Part shown: piece after piece, positions 36,683-49,100 of the stretch
Layout of the letters: each line of letters opens with the position of its first letter
Numbering within the stretch: position 1 is the first letter of the stretch
Assembly (NCBI GenBank): GCA_023333565.1
Contig: JAJKFH010000295.1
Location: 538,001 to 602,000, forward strand
DNA from: Puffinus mauretanicus
Taxonomy: Eukaryota; Chordata; Aves; Procellariiformes; Procellariidae
DNA: 64,000 bases
Direction of reading: 5' to 3'
Program-made: the position numbers and the translations under genes
Notes under the pieces: model-generated
What the model saw: the letters and a program-made list of their open reading frames with translations, nothing else
The model's database searches: none
Told to the model about the DNA's origin: nothing

Positions 36683-38163
36683 ACCTTTAAAAAATAACAG
36701 AGGGGAAGACAGTCAGGAAACAGATAAAATATTAACAGAAAATAGAAAAAGGATCCTATCTGATGCTTTTATGATTTGGTGCTTCCAAACTGTTATTAGC
36801 AGCATCAGGGCCAAGTTTGGGCCAGTTTTGCAGGGGAATTCGTTTCACTTACTTTGGAAGGCAAAGCTGCCAAGCCCTGTGCAACTGCTTGTGAGGCACT
36901 CCATGTTCATTATATAATTAGCTAATTTGTCTTTTGGCAAATAGTTAGCATCTGGATATAAATTTTAGTTTTGAAACCTCCTACGGTTGATTTGCTGGAG
37001 AAAGGCATTAAACCAAGACAGACTTTACCCCCCGCCACTCCTTGTTGTTTATAGGGTTCCTGGAGCAAAGGGGCAGCATAACTTTAAGGCATTCACCTAA
37101 GAGAAGAGGGACAGGGGAACACATCAAAAAATCCTCTTGGAAGTATCATTTTTGGGGCACTGTGGAAGAGAAGCAGCAGGTTGGATAAGGACGGGAAAAA
37201 GTCAGGGAACAGTACAGGTACAAGAAAAATCCTTGACATGAGGTCAGATGGATGATACAGGAAGGGAAAACCGATTCATAGCATGGGGAAAAAAAGATTA
37301 CACTGGATATGAGAAAGGAGGACTTTAATTTCTGGAGAGTGCGTAGATCAGCTTACTTATGGGGCAAGAAACACCACTGAGCGGAAGGGACAAAATCACC
37401 TTTCTGGCTGGGACAGCAAAACCAGTTCAGTCCTACACACACCGCCACTTTTGGAGATAACATCAGGAGCTGAAAAATGCTCACTGAAGGAAGAAGGGGT
37501 TCATACTTTTAATTAAATTATCAGCCTCAGTGGGTCAACACTTGCAGTTGTTTTTCCCATGCGTTGGTCCATGTGTTTGGGATGCTCGGAGAGGAGACAA
37601 GCCTGCTCCAACAAGTAGCACAACATCCCCGCAGTGAATCAAGTTGAACTGAAGCCAGAATTCAGACACCAACTACAGGTATGAGGTGGCTGATAAATAG
37701 TCAGGTGACATTTGACATGCCTGGCAGATTCAAAGATTAAGACCCTAAAACCCCAGTTTCTAAATGTACAGCCAACTTTCAAACCCGTGGTGTGGGAGGA
37801 ATGAGTATTACAGAGGTGAGAAACGGAAAGGTTTTTGCGGATGCAAATCCATACACGCAGTAAAGCCATCCCATTTCTGAGAATCAGGCCCAGGTTAAAA
37901 GAGCAATACAGCAAATTGCAGAGATCAGATCTTGGGCTTCCGCACAAAGTGCTGGGCCTCGGCAAAACTATTTTCAAGAACATTTTTTGTAACGTTTCTT
38001 TTAAAAACAGTGTTTTCACAAAATCTTGATGTTTGATAACATGAAAATATTTAAATTAGTTCAAATTTTCCTTTGATGGGAAAAAGTACTTTTCTGGCCT
38101 TTCTCTTCAAAAGGAGAAAGGAGATGATAAAGGGCACAAAGTAAAATTGTTAACTTCCCAATG

Positions 38164-38191
<28 letters not shown>
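38164..38191. repeat. (AAAAC)n microsatellite
   Basis: About five AAAAC units, ending in AAAAAAAC. Confidence 0.9.
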
Positions 38192-38194
<3 letters not shown>

Positions 38195-38524
38195 TTCCTT
38201 TTGCTATTTATAGTTTCCATGAATAAAAGGAAAAATATACTTTTCGCTTTTTGCAAAAATTAAGAAAGTGAATTGTTCATCTCACTGCCATTCTTATGTC
38301 TTTGGTAGATTAATTATGGTTTCTGTCTCACAATGAGAGCCAGTAAGTATTCCCCTCCTACAGCAGCTCATGGAGCTAGATGAATTTTCATATTTTAATC
38401 CATTTTGACACGTTGCTTTGTCCAGAAATTGATCCTATAATGAGTGGACTCACTGGTGTTAACCAAGAACTTTATTTCATGAGTTTTGGTACAGTATCAA
38501 TAAAGTTGATATATAGGTTTTCTA

Positions 38525-38584
38525 CAAAGCAAAGCAAAGCATAGCAAAGCAAAGCATAGCAAAGCAAAGCATAGCAAAGCAAAG
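38525..38584. repeat. Pentamer minisatellite with 15-bp higher-order unit
   Basis: Twelve tandem pentamers without gaps: CAAAG three times, then CATAG followed by CAAAG CAAAG, repeated three times. The CATAG variant therefore recurs every 15 bp, showing that the array grew by duplication of a 15-bp block. Confidence 0.95.
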
Positions 38585-39884
38585 CCTTAGTTCTTCAAGA
38601 AACAAGATGATAGCAGTATTTCTAAATTTTGGCTTGACCTATGCCTATGTTTCCTACAGCTATGTACAGTGAAAGACAGAATGCAAATGTTAATTCATTA
38701 GCAACTTGTACAAAGTAGAAGTTGTAGCAAGTACTTTTATCCAAGGAAGGAAAAAAATCTATCTATGATTAACATAATTTGTTGCATTTGTTTTTCAAGT
38801 TTATGAGATTAAAAATATTGTATATAATTTTCAGTATTTATCAAAATAAGCTTTTAATTTCCAACTTCATTCCTTATGACATATCTACCACTATCAAGTC
38901 AGAAGCATAATGAACATGAAAGTGCTCAACATAGTAATCTGAAAACACTGCAAAATTAAAGTGCATCTTATTACATTCACTAATTCCATTCTTCTGCTGA
39001 AGAGCATACTTCTACCTGAAGAGCATCCATTGAAACCTAATGCAATGATATTACAAAAGAATAAAAATCAGCACTAGGTTCATCATTACACTAGGCCGCT
39101 GAGCCTGAAAACCCATAAAAATGGAAGAGGAAATAAGAGTTAACAAATGAAAAAACAAGCTAATGCCACACACGTGGTGAGTCAGAGCATCCTTGTAAAG
39201 GAGAAAACATGTTGCTATGTCTGTGAAAGAAGTGTTTAAAATCAACACACCTACGTAAATATTTCTGCTGTTGGATTTTGTTCTTAGCCTTTGCTACACT
39301 GTTTGTTATCTCCGCTGAAGTACAGCTCAGGGGCAGTAAGTGCTTCAACACACAACTGATGGAAATAGAGGACAGATGAAAAAACGATAGGTAAAGAGAA
39401 GGGATAACAAGTAAACTGCCACATAGCTTTTTTCAATTATTCTTATCTGCGCTCTACTCTGTCTTTATTATTTTTCAACCATCCCCACCACACTGCTTTC
39501 ACAGCTAACACGTCACACATCTGCGCCCAGGACACGGACACAAACAGCAAAGGATGCTAGGGACATGGTGTCCTGGTCTGGTGCCCAGAAGAGTCCTGAA
39601 GCCAGTTTATCTGAGTACTAGAAAAACAGAAAAATCCATTGTAATGAAAATACAAAGCAGATGTAACATTCCTATGCCTTTTCCTTTGCAGAAAGATGTC
39701 ATCCAGCCGGAAATAATTTGTACTTAGGAAGTAGCATTAATTTCAACCATCAGATATATCTCTAGTCAAAGTAGGAGATCAGAAATGACACTACATCACC
39801 ATTGCCTGGGTCTTTACTCCAGTTTTATTCTTTTATATCAGATAGACAATAAAACAGAATTTTGTGCTGAGTTCAGTCTGCTGT

Positions 39885-40080
39885 AAATGGTAAATGTCCT
39901 AAACTCAACAGCACAGTTTCCCTTATCAACCAAACTCACAATCTCATCAGCAAATATTGGTGAGTTAGTTGATACGTTCTAAGTCCTACAAAAGCCATGC
40001 TCACCAGCATTGATTATCATATCCTCTTTTAATTTTTTTACCTGTTGCAGCCATATTAGGCTTTTGGTGGTGTCTCTCAG
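39885..40080 (-). mobile_element. Second fragment of the old CR1/L3-like LINE, minus strand
   Basis: The plus strand reads CCCTTATCAACCAAACTCAC, then AATCTCATCAGCAAATATTG, then a CATGCTCACCAGCATTGATT stretch and a TCTTTTAATT block. This follows the same antisense reverse transcriptase region as the relic at 15.6-16.6 kb (there at roughly 15.93-16.08 kb), and is better preserved. No open frame survives. It implies two independent old insertions in the same orientation. Confidence 0.6.
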
Positions 40081-40136
40081 AACAGACAACGCACTGAGGA
40101 GGTCACCTTACCTTATGTGTCTAAAGGCTGGCTTTA

Positions 40137-40164
40137 TAGTCATTCTTTTCTAGTCATTCTTTTC
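40137..40164. repeat. 14-bp tandem duplication
   Basis: TAGTCATTCTTTTC twice, identical, head to tail. Confidence 0.95.
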
Positions 40165-40780
40165 TTTGAGGACTTTCTGCAAATAAAAGCAGAAATGGCC
40201 CACAGAGTTCTCCAGGCAACTTCAGTTTACATGTACAGTTACCCATGCCTCTCCTGTGGTCAAAGAGAAGAGTAAAACATCTTTTCTGTTTTGTTTGTAG
40301 CAATATCTCACTGCCCAGCATTATTCTGTTACCACGTGTGGAATATGCTGTTTAGCACATGATTCACAATTTTATTTATGCTCTGAGGTATATAATCCAG
40401 TCTCTACGAAGGATGCATCTAAAGGCAAATTTCTTGACACAACTTGGCCCGAACCATAACAGACTTCCTAGGCAGTAGTGCAATACAAGATGTAAAGCAT
40501 TTTCAAGCATCATTGTTAAACAGCTCTTAAGCTACAGAATCTTTTATCCTTGACATTTTAACTTGGTCCTTGATGTGATGCCCATTTCAACCTTTTTGGT
40601 TTATTCTCTTATATCAAGACAGGATTATATTTTCCAATAACTCTTGGTTAATAAATACATAATTCTCATGATTGAAATCTCACAGCTTAATATCCAGTAG
40701 GAACAAAGTGTGTTATCATTTAAAATAATTTCTTCCTAGTTTGTGCAATACAGAACATGCAGTTCCAGACAGGCCTTAAA

Positions 40781-40845
40781 GGCCTGATACTGATCTCAGG
40801 TTCGCAGGGAACCCACTGAAGTTAATGGAGCTACAACAATGCAAA
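40781..40845. repeat. Relic of a palindromic (MITE-like) repeat
   Basis: GGCCTGATACTGATCTCAGG is followed by CACTGAAGTTAATGGAGCTA. This keeps the order seen in the relic at 24025-24102: a CCTGATnCTGATCTCA arm and a TGAAGTnAATGGAG centre. It is probably the same old family. Confidence 0.5.
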
Positions 40846-41364
40846 AGTAACATCAAGCATATTTGAGAAGTAAAGTCAAAACATTTATTGCATTACCGAG
40901 CCAGGTATGGAAGTATACTTTATAATAGATTGCAAAAGGGAAGGACACAGCTTTGCACCATTGTACAGCAGTAACTATGTTGTTTAATTTTGGGTTTAAG
41001 AGCATACTCTAAGGTTGTTTTGATGACTGAGTTCCTAAGAATTAAAGTGTTAAAATGCAATACTTCATTTCTCATTCCCGGCAGTTACCACATATGTTAG
41101 GAATCTATGATTCTCCACTTACAGTACGTCACAGACCTGCATGGGTGTGGAGTCTGCACTGCACAATAACTTACAGACTGTTACAGTTTGATGCTTCAGG
41201 GATTTCCTGCCCATTGACAGCAGCGCTAAAAATATGAGTGGCTTACTGCTATGAAGATTGACTATCGTCTTTTTCTATTTTTTCAACTAGTAATAACACC
41301 TTACAAAATAAAAAATTAAAAGGATAAAATAAAATAATAGAAGGCTGATATTGAGTCCCACTTT

Positions 41365-41379
41365 CTAGCAGATGGCAGC
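41365..41379 (+). promoter_or_regulatory. Near-consensus CTCF motif
   Basis: CTAGCAGATGGCAGC differs from CCASYAGRKGGCRSY at one position (T for the second C). It has the same orientation as the match at 36545, about 4.8 kb away. Confidence 0.35.
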
Positions 41380-41701
41380 AAAATATCTTAACCAAATATA
41401 CAGTTTCAGTGGAAATATTATTAATCTTTACAAATTGTTGCTTGATTTGTCTCAAGGATGGGATGAAGAGACACGTGACAACAGAGAATTTGAATAGCTG
41501 TGTTAGACTAGCAATGGCTAGCAATGAGGATTTAAGCAGGGAGCTAAGGTCCTCCTTTGTGTCATTCTGAAAATTTTTAGATGATAGCTGAAAGCCCCAA
41601 GGGTCTGTTCCTCGCTATACGTAGACCCTTAAACAGCAGGATCAGATGTCAAAGAAAAACAGGGATCTGGAAAAGCTACTTGTACCCTATAGGGCAGAGA
41701 T

Positions 41702-41733
41702 GGAAATGCTTTCCATCTCTGGAAATGCTTTCC
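41702..41733. repeat. 13-bp direct repeat, 19-bp period
   Basis: GGAAATGCTTTCC (41702-41714 and 41721-41733). The unit is also nearly palindromic. Confidence 0.9.
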
Positions 41734-43147
41734 TAACTGGATAGAAATGGCTTGAGAATTAGAGAGAGAAGAGAATGGGAGACAGTTACTATTCCAAAGT
41801 TGTGCACATATAATGACAAACTCTTCACGTCCATATTTAATGACTACAGATTCATCTCTAATCCTGTAATCCTTCATGACCTGCTATCTACAGGACTTCT
41901 CTGCAGAAATAAAAGCTTGCTAGGAAATATCATTAGGATATTATTGAAAACAACAAAACCACATGCAACAGGGTAAAAGAGCTTCTTCAAGTCAGCAAGT
42001 GACTGCATATGGTCACGTCTCTTCTTGCATCACTTAGTTTCTTACTTATATTACATGTGAAGGTCTCAGGAAAGGTAACAGTTGTTTCAAAAGTTCGTCT
42101 GTCCCAATATATCATATGGGATAGCATAATGGAGTCTATTTTCACCACTCCTATGTCAATTTAATATCTCAGTTTCAAGTGGAACTTTGTGTACAGTTTG
42201 GCCTGCATATGTTCTGGGAACAGCCGTCCATAGTAGAAATTCAGTTGAATATGTAAAAGAACATGCCTGGGAAAAATTGCTGCTTCTAGGTCTTCCTGTT
42301 GGCAACGCGTTTCATTTCTTTCTGGAGTGCATCTGATCTGCGACACCTGCCTCCATTTTCCATGCTGTGCAAGCTAGACTACAATCCTTCAAATGATGAA
42401 TATTGGTCATATATACACAGTATTAAGAAAACAAACTATGAATATCATCCAATATGTAACACTTCAACACATCCTACAACACTGAATAGCAGAATGAGTA
42501 TGGTTTAGCCATTAGACCAATGACAGCAAGTAGTTCCCAGCATCATAGAAGTTCATAAAAATTTAATTGAATTAACACCAAGTAAGTCCTGAGAAGTGCT
42601 AGAGGGGCCCAGAGGAGTACTGCTTGGTTACTTCTGACCTGCCCTCACCTATCAGGTGAGGAAAAGATAATTTCCTTCCACCTCCTTCTTTTCTGCTGTA
42701 CATTGATGTTCTGCAGATATGTACAGGTTAGATTCATGTCTTTCCAACCACCACAGGTAAGACTGACCATCTCTAAACTGATTTTACACCTGTGTATGAT
42801 GCTTCTTGCACGGTAACTTTTTAGTTTAAAGCTGTCTAATTCTGAATAAAAAGAATCCAATGTTTTCTCTAAGAAGATCACATAAGAATCACAAATTTTC
42901 TCCGGTGCTTGAAAGAAATCTGTTCCTATAGCCTAAATGTTCAGAAAAGTGTTGTTACTTTTAATGTTGCCAGATCTGAAGTGATGAGATACTATGGGAA
43001 AGGTTATTCTTGCAGTATTTACAGATACAAGCAGAAGCAGAAGTGACAGAAATTTCAAAGTAAGACTGCTTGAAATACTTCCAGCTCAATTTTGCAGAAC
43101 TTCTCCTCACAGAGATTCAGATATTCATCCAAACTTTCCATGCTTAC

Positions 43148-43194
43148 CTGAACTAGACATGTGGTGATGGTAATTTTGGAACAGCCCAAACTCT
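43148..43194 (-). CDS. Candidate 47-nt internal exon
   Basis: Minus-strand acceptor TTTTCCACTTCTCCAG and donor CAG|GTAAGC flank 47 nt. Two of three frames are open. The one that joins in phase 0 to the exon at 33709-33888 reads SLGCSKITITTCLVQ after two leading bases. Those two bases complete a codon with the last base of the candidate at 56353-56391 read in its third frame. The peptide is not recognised. The alternative is that this is a chance splice-site pair and that 56353-56391 joins directly to 33709-33888. Confidence 0.32.
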
Positions 43195-46100
43195 CTGGAG
43201 AAGTGGAAAAGTTAGTACCGCAAGACAAACTGATGTATTAGAAAAATATTTTTTAAATGCCTGAAAGCTTGCTGCAAATAGTCAAAGAAACAAACTTCCT
43301 ATAAGTTCTAAATTTCACAGCTTTGCCAACAGAAATTTCAGTTTCAATTTGACAGCGGCTATATAAACAAGCTATCACAGGGCCAGCTCAGGTAGGACGT
43401 TACAGCACGTTTGTGACCTGCACCACATTCACGGACAGGCACATGTTCCACTGGCTGATCCATGGTGGAGGAAGTACCTCACATTCATCACTGAGCAACA
43501 CTACACACAAGTTTTATCCCACTCTACCTCTAAATCAGTTGTGCCCTGTTGAACACTTGGAGCAGTTGTAAGTCATGTCTCCGTTTGCTTCCTGGTCCTT
43601 AATTCCTGCAGCAGCAGCATCCCCTTTACTAGAAAATATGCCTTCTTGAGCTCTGTTAAGCCTTTGGTGAAACAGTGGCTGTTGTTTTAATCTCTTAGAG
43701 TATCTTAGAGTCCCTCAACTTAGTAGTTTGAATGCACATTTGCCACGTCTTAATCCTTTTTGCAGTTCCATATACCCATCATCCTACAGAAGACGTCTGT
43801 CAAACTGAGATACTGAAATTATTGACAGACTTTAAAAACAAATTAAAAAATAAAGTAAACTTATAATAAAACTATTTCTTTCTGACATTGCCTGCCTCAA
43901 CAGTGTCTACAACAAGAGGCTTGTCCCTTGTTCAGACAGTAGGACCCCCTCCCTCCCAGCTCCCCAGGATAATGTTCGATGAAACAGTCCTGCCTACCCT
44001 CTCTCAATCTTCCTCCATACATATCTGCAGCAGTTTTTGTGCTGTGATCCTGCAGCTGTTCCCTTACTTCTTCTCACTGCTCCCACTTCCCATCTGAGGG
44101 GGGGAAAAAAAAAAAGCTCCAGACACTTTTAATCTGTTCCCACACTCCATCTCCACTTTCCTTTGCAGAGCTCCCGGTGCTGGTCTTGTAAGAGACGCTG
44201 CTGTGAAATGCAGCAGAGCCGACACCTACAATTTTAGGAGAAAACTTTTAAGCTACAGCAGGAACTAGAAGGGGAAATTCTTTGTGGCTTGCATCGAGCA
44301 AGCCCCTCTTCTGCATTTTGTGGGGCCCCTGGTTTGCTTTCTTCACCAACTGCCTCTGCCGTGGCCCAGAGCAGAGCAGAAGGTGGCAGGCGTGCCTGCC
44401 CCACCACGCTGCTCTTCAGCACCACGTGGCAAAGCGGGGAGAAGACAAAGGCATTTGGTTTATGTGATAGTGTCTGATATCACATTGTGTAGCTAAGATG
44501 TCTGCTTTCCGCAAAGGGAAAATACCAGGGGTATTGTGGTGTCAAACATATAATTTCTTTGATTATGCAAGAAGTTTGAGCATAGACACCATTAATTATA
44601 TCTAAAATTTTTTTTACTGCAAATGCACATTGATTGGTGAGGGACCAATGAAAACTTTATTTCACTAAGGTGGTTCAAGATGACTCCAGAAACCTTGTAT
44701 GCATTCTTTCTACAGGCCAGGGGACCAGAGCCCACCTGCACCACCAGTCCCACCACAGACCTGCTGCACTTGGTAAAAGCAGTCAGAGTCAGCAGCAATG
44801 ACAGCAGGAGTGCGATGGTGCCAGATCCGTGTGCGAACATCAACAGTCATAGTGAGAAGAGTGACAGCCATTCATCTGCCCCCAACATTGTGAAGAGCAA
44901 AAATACAAGTATTACATGTCGGCTGTGGGTTTATTAGGTAGTGTGGTAACATGATGGACTCCTCAAATCCCTTGTTGACTGAAATTGCGGCACTCAGCTC
45001 AAGTGAGCCCTTGCAGTCCTAGTTACCCAAGATAAAATGTCCTCACAGTGCATTAACGTTATTCCGTAAACCTCTGTATCTTGGTGCATGATACAAGTCT
45101 GGTAAGAAATCTCTGCATTTAACATTTTTCATTCTTTTATTTTATACAATTTTTGCTCCACATCTTAATAGATTCCCTCTCTTCATTTACTCGCAGTCTA
45201 GGAAAGATTTTATAAAAAGACCCAAACTTCAGATGAAAATTAAAACTAGAAAAGAAGTTTTCCAATTAAAATCTCTGTGCAGCAATTCTGAACATCTCAG
45301 GTCTATACAACTACATACTACTCAGTCCAGAGCCAGTGCTAGACTGCCCAAAGGAAATTCAAAAATGGTTTGAAGACACCAGTTTCTCTAAGTTTCTGCT
45401 AAGACTGTGGGTACTTCTGGCCTTTACCAGGACCTAGGGATTAATGAACGAGGAGGAACTGAGATGCTTTTACTTGAGCTGTTTTCGCTTTCTTTGCCAA
45501 TCCAAGAAGAGTGGATGGATTAGTGCCACCGCCTAGGCCAAAAATCATCACAAGAATTTGATTACTCATTACTACTGGTTACTATACTTTGCGCTTTTTT
45601 GCTAATAAAGTAACCAAGCATGCAACATACTGCTGATACTAGAAACATTAATCTTTCTAGATCAAGCCTCAGCACTACTCAGCCCAAAGTACAAAAGGCA
45701 GCATGTGTCAGGGCAGCTCGGCCAGTTGGAAAGTCTGATGTAACACTTTCCTAGTGGAAAATGTTGATTCATTTGTAGCAAAAACATTCATTAGACATGC
45801 ATTTTGTCTGAGAGAGCACAAGGAAGCTTCTGTTAGTGCTCGTTGTGGATACGCATGGTGTTACCATCAGGCTCTCCTGCAATGAGGGGTAGGGTTTGGC
45901 TCCAGTCAACACCAACACATGGGCTGGGGATCCCACAACTAGTGGGACACGCTGCCAGCGTTGGGTCCATTCCCCCACTGTGGACTGCTCAGTTCCTCCA
46001 AATCCACTGTCCCAAGCAGACATCTAGCTAGTCAGGCAGCAGGTACCTCCTGAGCCACAGTTGCAGCGGAGACACCAGAAATGCTGAGAGCATCCTGACA

Positions 46101-49100
46101 CCCAGCAGGCTGGTGACAAACCCACCAGCCATGGAGGTGACTCTCTTGGAGACAGAACTCCAGAGCTTCAATTTTCTTCACAAAATATCTGTGTCATTTC
46201 CCTCCTCACCCACAAAGGAAGAGAGTTTAGTAACATCCTGAGCAGCAGACAAACAAGTACAGGTGCTAAGCACTATGCCTTGCCTAGGAGGAACTTCGGT
46301 ATCTGGTTCAGATAGGGGCTTAGGTATCTGATTCAGCACCAAACACAGTGGTGGCTTTGCTCAGGGTGTGGCAGGAAAAGAAATAAAAAACAAAGAGCAA
46401 GCACATACTTAAAGCACGTCTCTTCAGCTCTAAGCCACATTCATTTCTGTTTTTTCTTCCTCCTTTTCTCCCCCTCCCATCTTATCATGTTGCAGTTGTG
46501 CTGAAAACTGATGGATGTCTTGGAGAAGGAATCAGAAGTCACTTTAAGTTCATTTGCTCAAAGACTGTGCCTCTTCAGTATATCAGGCACAGGCTCTGGA
46601 AGAAATATTCATGAAAAACCACAGTACAAACCCACAATACCCGGCTTAACTACAAATGAATGATTTAATACCTGTCAATCACAAATGGCAGGAAGTGTTA
46701 TATTGTGTCTTAAACAACCTTAAACCACTAACCATAGCAATATCAAAGTTGCTTAGTTAATTTATTGAAGAAATGCTTCAGTAGGTATCTGTGCACTGAG
46801 TTGCTATTTTACTATGTAACTTGCACATATTCCCAGAAGTTTAGAAGCTAAATTGGAGATTACCAATATCAGTAAAATAACCCTCTGATATCTTTCTTAC
46901 TTAATTCCCAAAACAGTTCTTTCTCATGCTACGTAAGATGAATGAAAATACAGAGAAATGAAGAGAAAAAGGCCAACATTTTCAAGCATGTATGAATTTG
47001 GGGTTCTTCATTTCTGGCAAACAGGACTCAGTTTTACAAACGTCAGACCTCAACATTTCCAGGTGACTTCAGCATAAGCCAATAATGAACTGAAAATCTG
47101 CTCCAGCATGACCTGGCTGCATCCACAGACTGAGCTCTAACATGAGTTAGATTTGCCCCATGGTCAGTTTGCAACACCTAAATGTTCATGCCCAGAAAAT
47201 TAACGCCTGCTTTTCTCATTCAGACAACCTTCTTAAAAAAAAAAAAAAATCCAATAACATTTCTTTTGCTCCTATTTCAGCCAGCCTGGAATTTTGCACC
47301 CCAAGGTGCTTCAAGTTGTAATAAAGATGATGGGAGTCCACAGACTCTTCACTCTTAAGAGGTTTCACTCTTAAAATGAAAATAGATCTGCATTGAGGAA
47401 GTCCCTGTGCAAATGAGGAGCTAGCAGTGTTTGTTTTGTAGTGAGTCTCCAAAACAACCTTTTTATAGTATTTCTCAAAGCAGGGAAGACTGACAGAGAC
47501 ATGTCAAGTGCGTGAAGGCAGAAACTTAAGATCCAGTACCGCAAAAGAACAACCACCTCTGTCCTTCAGATGTTGATAAGAGAGTTGTCAGTGAAATTAA
47601 GATTCATCAAAACCGCTGGTTGGAACAGACCAACTTTATGACAAGGTTTGAGATGCAGGTAACACCAATGTCTCCTGCCTAGACTGAGCCCACAGGTTCC
47701 CAAATGCACACCCAGCAGGGAAGTGTGCCATTGTGAGCAAACTGAAGGCACCAGGGCCTTCAGCCTGCTCTGAGACTAAGAGGATATTACAGCAATTAGT
47801 TTGATGGTGACAAAAGCTGTTGGAAGCCACCATAGGATGGACAGTTTTGTGCAGGTTGTGTAACCAGGTAAAGAAATCTGCTGTTGTGTTCTGAATTGCA
47901 CTTGAATTGTCACGGAAGATACACAGTCAAAAGCTGGGCCAAAATTTTATCCCATCTCTTTTCTTCAGGACTAATGCCATCAACAAATGAAACCAGGAAA
48001 ACGATCAAAGCATGTTCATACAGATGGTATCTACCACTATCAGCTTCTGTCTTTGTAGCACTGAGAAAGAGGTTTGATGCATCTATACAGATGTCTGTCT
48101 TAGGAGAAAAGTGAAACGTAGAGACTTTAGCTAGAGCTCAAGTGATGTTTTGTTTTGTATTTAAAAGAGATCAGCCCAAACAACACCTACATAAACAGGA
48201 TTAGGATACATTCTGTACAACTGCCATGTTTCAGGTTTCTAATTAAGAACACACCTAAGCACTAACAGACTTTTCCAACATCAAGAGACAGTTTCTAGCA
48301 GCATGCAGGCTTTAACAACTCATTAAATGGTTAGCAACTCACACTGATTGAGCTGACACAGCACAGAAGCATCTAGTAAAAAACGTCAAGAAAAATAAGC
48401 AAGTATCAGAATTGCACATGGTGAGCCTCAAAAATTCAGAAGACACTGTCTATAACCTGCTAAGCCCCAAGTGCCTCAGTAGAAACAGGCCATGAAAAGA
48501 CAGCAGTTCCCACTACTATAAGTCTGTGGGACTCCTTAGCAGAGAACCAAGCTGAAATCTCTGAGCAGCACAGCAAAAGCCATCCTCACTTAAGGCACTA
48601 GTGATCACTGTGGGCGCTCCAAACTCATCACGTGGGATACTACTTTTTAGAGCCTGGCCTGAAGCTCATCTCATTCATATCTGTCACTGCAAAGAAGTAA
48701 TAACTTCTGGGAAATAGACAGAGAAATCCAAACCAGAGCTGTGTACAGCTGCTTCAATTAAGCTAGCACCACACCGGAGGTTGTGGTGTTGTGCCACCCA
48801 AACATCAGGAGAAGAATCGAAACGTGTCTCTGTCACCATTTTAGTTTCTGGTTCCTGCCTCACCCCAGGTGCGGAGGAACATGCCCGAGCCCATGGTCTG
48901 ATACAGACCTCTCCTGTGCTGCCCTGGCAATTCCAGCCCTGGTGAGAGGGGCTACAAGGGGGCCACAAACCCATGCTTGGTTGGACAAAAATGGAGTATC
49001 TCTTCCAAGCTAGGGTATCTCTTGTATCAAAGCAAAAGGAAGTTTCTACAACAAATGCTGCCAAAAAGGCAAAGTTTTTTTGTAATTCAATAATAGTGTA

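Larger units (their letters stand above)
33889..39884. other. Non-coding DNA, no further gene recognised
   Basis: If the exon at 33709-33888 is real, this is intron. It contains a CR1 fragment (35223-35358), a strong CTCF-type motif (36545-36559), a T/TTG tract (36637-36682), an AAAAC repeat (38164-38191) and a minisatellite (38525-38584). The 126-codon minus frame at 37639-38019 is cysteine- and leucine-rich without domain order and is treated as chance. Confidence 0.65.
40081..43147. other. Non-coding DNA, no gene recognised
   Basis: Contains a 14-bp tandem pair (40137-40164), a palindromic relic (40781-40845), a near-consensus CTCF motif (41365-41379) and a 19-bp-period pair (41702-41733). 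Open frames of up to 91 codons show no domains. Confidence 0.65.

Noticed and set aside
37639..38019. 126-codon minus-strand open frame
   Set aside because: Composition is irregular with no domain order, and the sequence contains a phrase resembling the palindromic relic family.
48684..49064. 126-codon minus-strand open frame
   Set aside because: No family resemblance, no flanking splice sites at the frame limits.
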